The notes under the pieces: model-generated | Told to the model about the DNA's origin: nothing | What the model saw: the letters and a program-made list of their open reading frames with translations, nothing else | The model's database searches: none | Position numbers and translations under genes: made by a program | In this document: in pieces, positions 5,507-5,739 of the stretch | How the letters are laid out: each line of letters starts with the position of its first letter | Position numbering within the stretch: position 1 is the stretch's first letter | Source: Gammaproteobacteria bacterium | Lineage (GTDB): Bacteria > Pseudomonadota > Gammaproteobacteria > UBA9214 | NCBI GenBank assembly: GCA_030635865.1 | Contig: DAOVYA010000116.1 | Location: 1-5,739, forward strand | Direction of reading: 5' to 3' | DNA length: 5,739 bases

Positions 5507-5739
5507 TTAATCAGGTCGGGTGGCAGGACCGTAATCCCGCAGCAATTTTGCAGTACCGGCACCACAGCTAATGATTGAACGCATCGCGTCCTGCACCGGA
5601 ATATCTACCGGGTGTACATACTTTTCATCCAGGTGATAGATCAGTCCCGAAGTCGGGTTGGGCCCCGTCGGAACAAACAACGTATACATCCCGTTCTCAT
5701 GCTTATCGGTAATAAAGCAGGTTACCTGCGTTTCATTAC
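5507..5739 (-). CDS. DUF502-family membrane protein, C-terminal part (5' end outside window)
   Basis: The minus-strand frame stays open to the right edge of the window, so the gene begins beyond 5739 and the internal ATG at 5689 is not the start. The visible part of about 76 residues reads VTCFITDKHENG, then MYTLFVPTGPNPTSGLIYHL, then VDIPVQDAMRSIISCGAG before a TAA stop. The FVPTGPNPTSG stretch and the following (M/I)xVxxAxxxIISxG pattern match the C-terminal signature I recall for DUF502 proteins, which are inner-membrane proteins of about 200 residues with no well-established function. The N-terminal membrane helices are outside the window. It converges on mltD with only 8 bases between the two stop codons, and I see no terminator hairpin in the gap. 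Confidence 0.8.
   Translation of the reverse strand, partial: NETQVTCFITDKHENGMYTLFVPTGPNPTSGLIYHLDEKYVHPVDIPVQDAMRSIISCGAGTAKLLRDYGPATRPD

Overview
The window looks like chromosomal core DNA of a gammaproteobacterium. A YafS-type methyltransferase, rnhA, dnaQ and mltD lie together here, as they do in and around the yafS-rnhA-dnaQ / gloB-mltD neighbourhood of Escherichia coli and many other Gammaproteobacteria. The DnaQ and RNase HI proteins closely resemble the E. coli ones as I remember them. An NhaD-type Na+/H+ antiporter on the left edge is compatible with a marine, saline or alkaline lifestyle, but the sequence does not give genus or species. I see no mobile element, CRISPR array, rRNA or intact tRNA gene.

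Layout, left to right. (1) 1-420, plus strand: C-terminal third or so of an NhaD antiporter, cut by the window edge. (2) 407-1138, minus: dnaQ, the proofreading subunit of DNA polymerase III; its end overlaps the end of nhaD by 14 bases. (3) 1243-2406, minus: an unnamed protein of about seven membrane segments whose periplasmic C-terminus resembles a GspG-type pseudopilin domain; it sits between rnhA and dnaQ. (4) 2472-2918, minus: rnhA. (5) 2893-3663, minus: YafS-like methyltransferase overlapping the start of rnhA. (6) 3664-3929: a 266-base divergent intergenic region with a candidate extended -10 promoter for the minus-strand cluster, a hairpin touching the methyltransferase start, and an imperfect direct repeat that includes tRNA D-arm-like sequence. 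(7) 3930-5498, plus: mltD, a lipoprotein lytic transglycosylase with three LysM repeats. (8) 5507-5739, minus: C-terminal part of a DUF502-family membrane protein, cut by the right edge.

How the genes work together. The four minus-strand genes (methyltransferase, rnhA, membrane protein, dnaQ) run in one direction with gaps of -26, 65 and 104 bases and could be one transcription unit, with a possible extra promoter just before dnaQ. rnhA and dnaQ are genome-maintenance genes (RNA:DNA hybrid removal, replication proofreading). mltD is a cell-wall gene transcribed away from them. The two departures from the familiar arrangement are the absence of gloB between the methyltransferase and mltD, and the polytopic, pseudopilin-like protein gene between rnhA and dnaQ. 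That second gene is the most novel item here.
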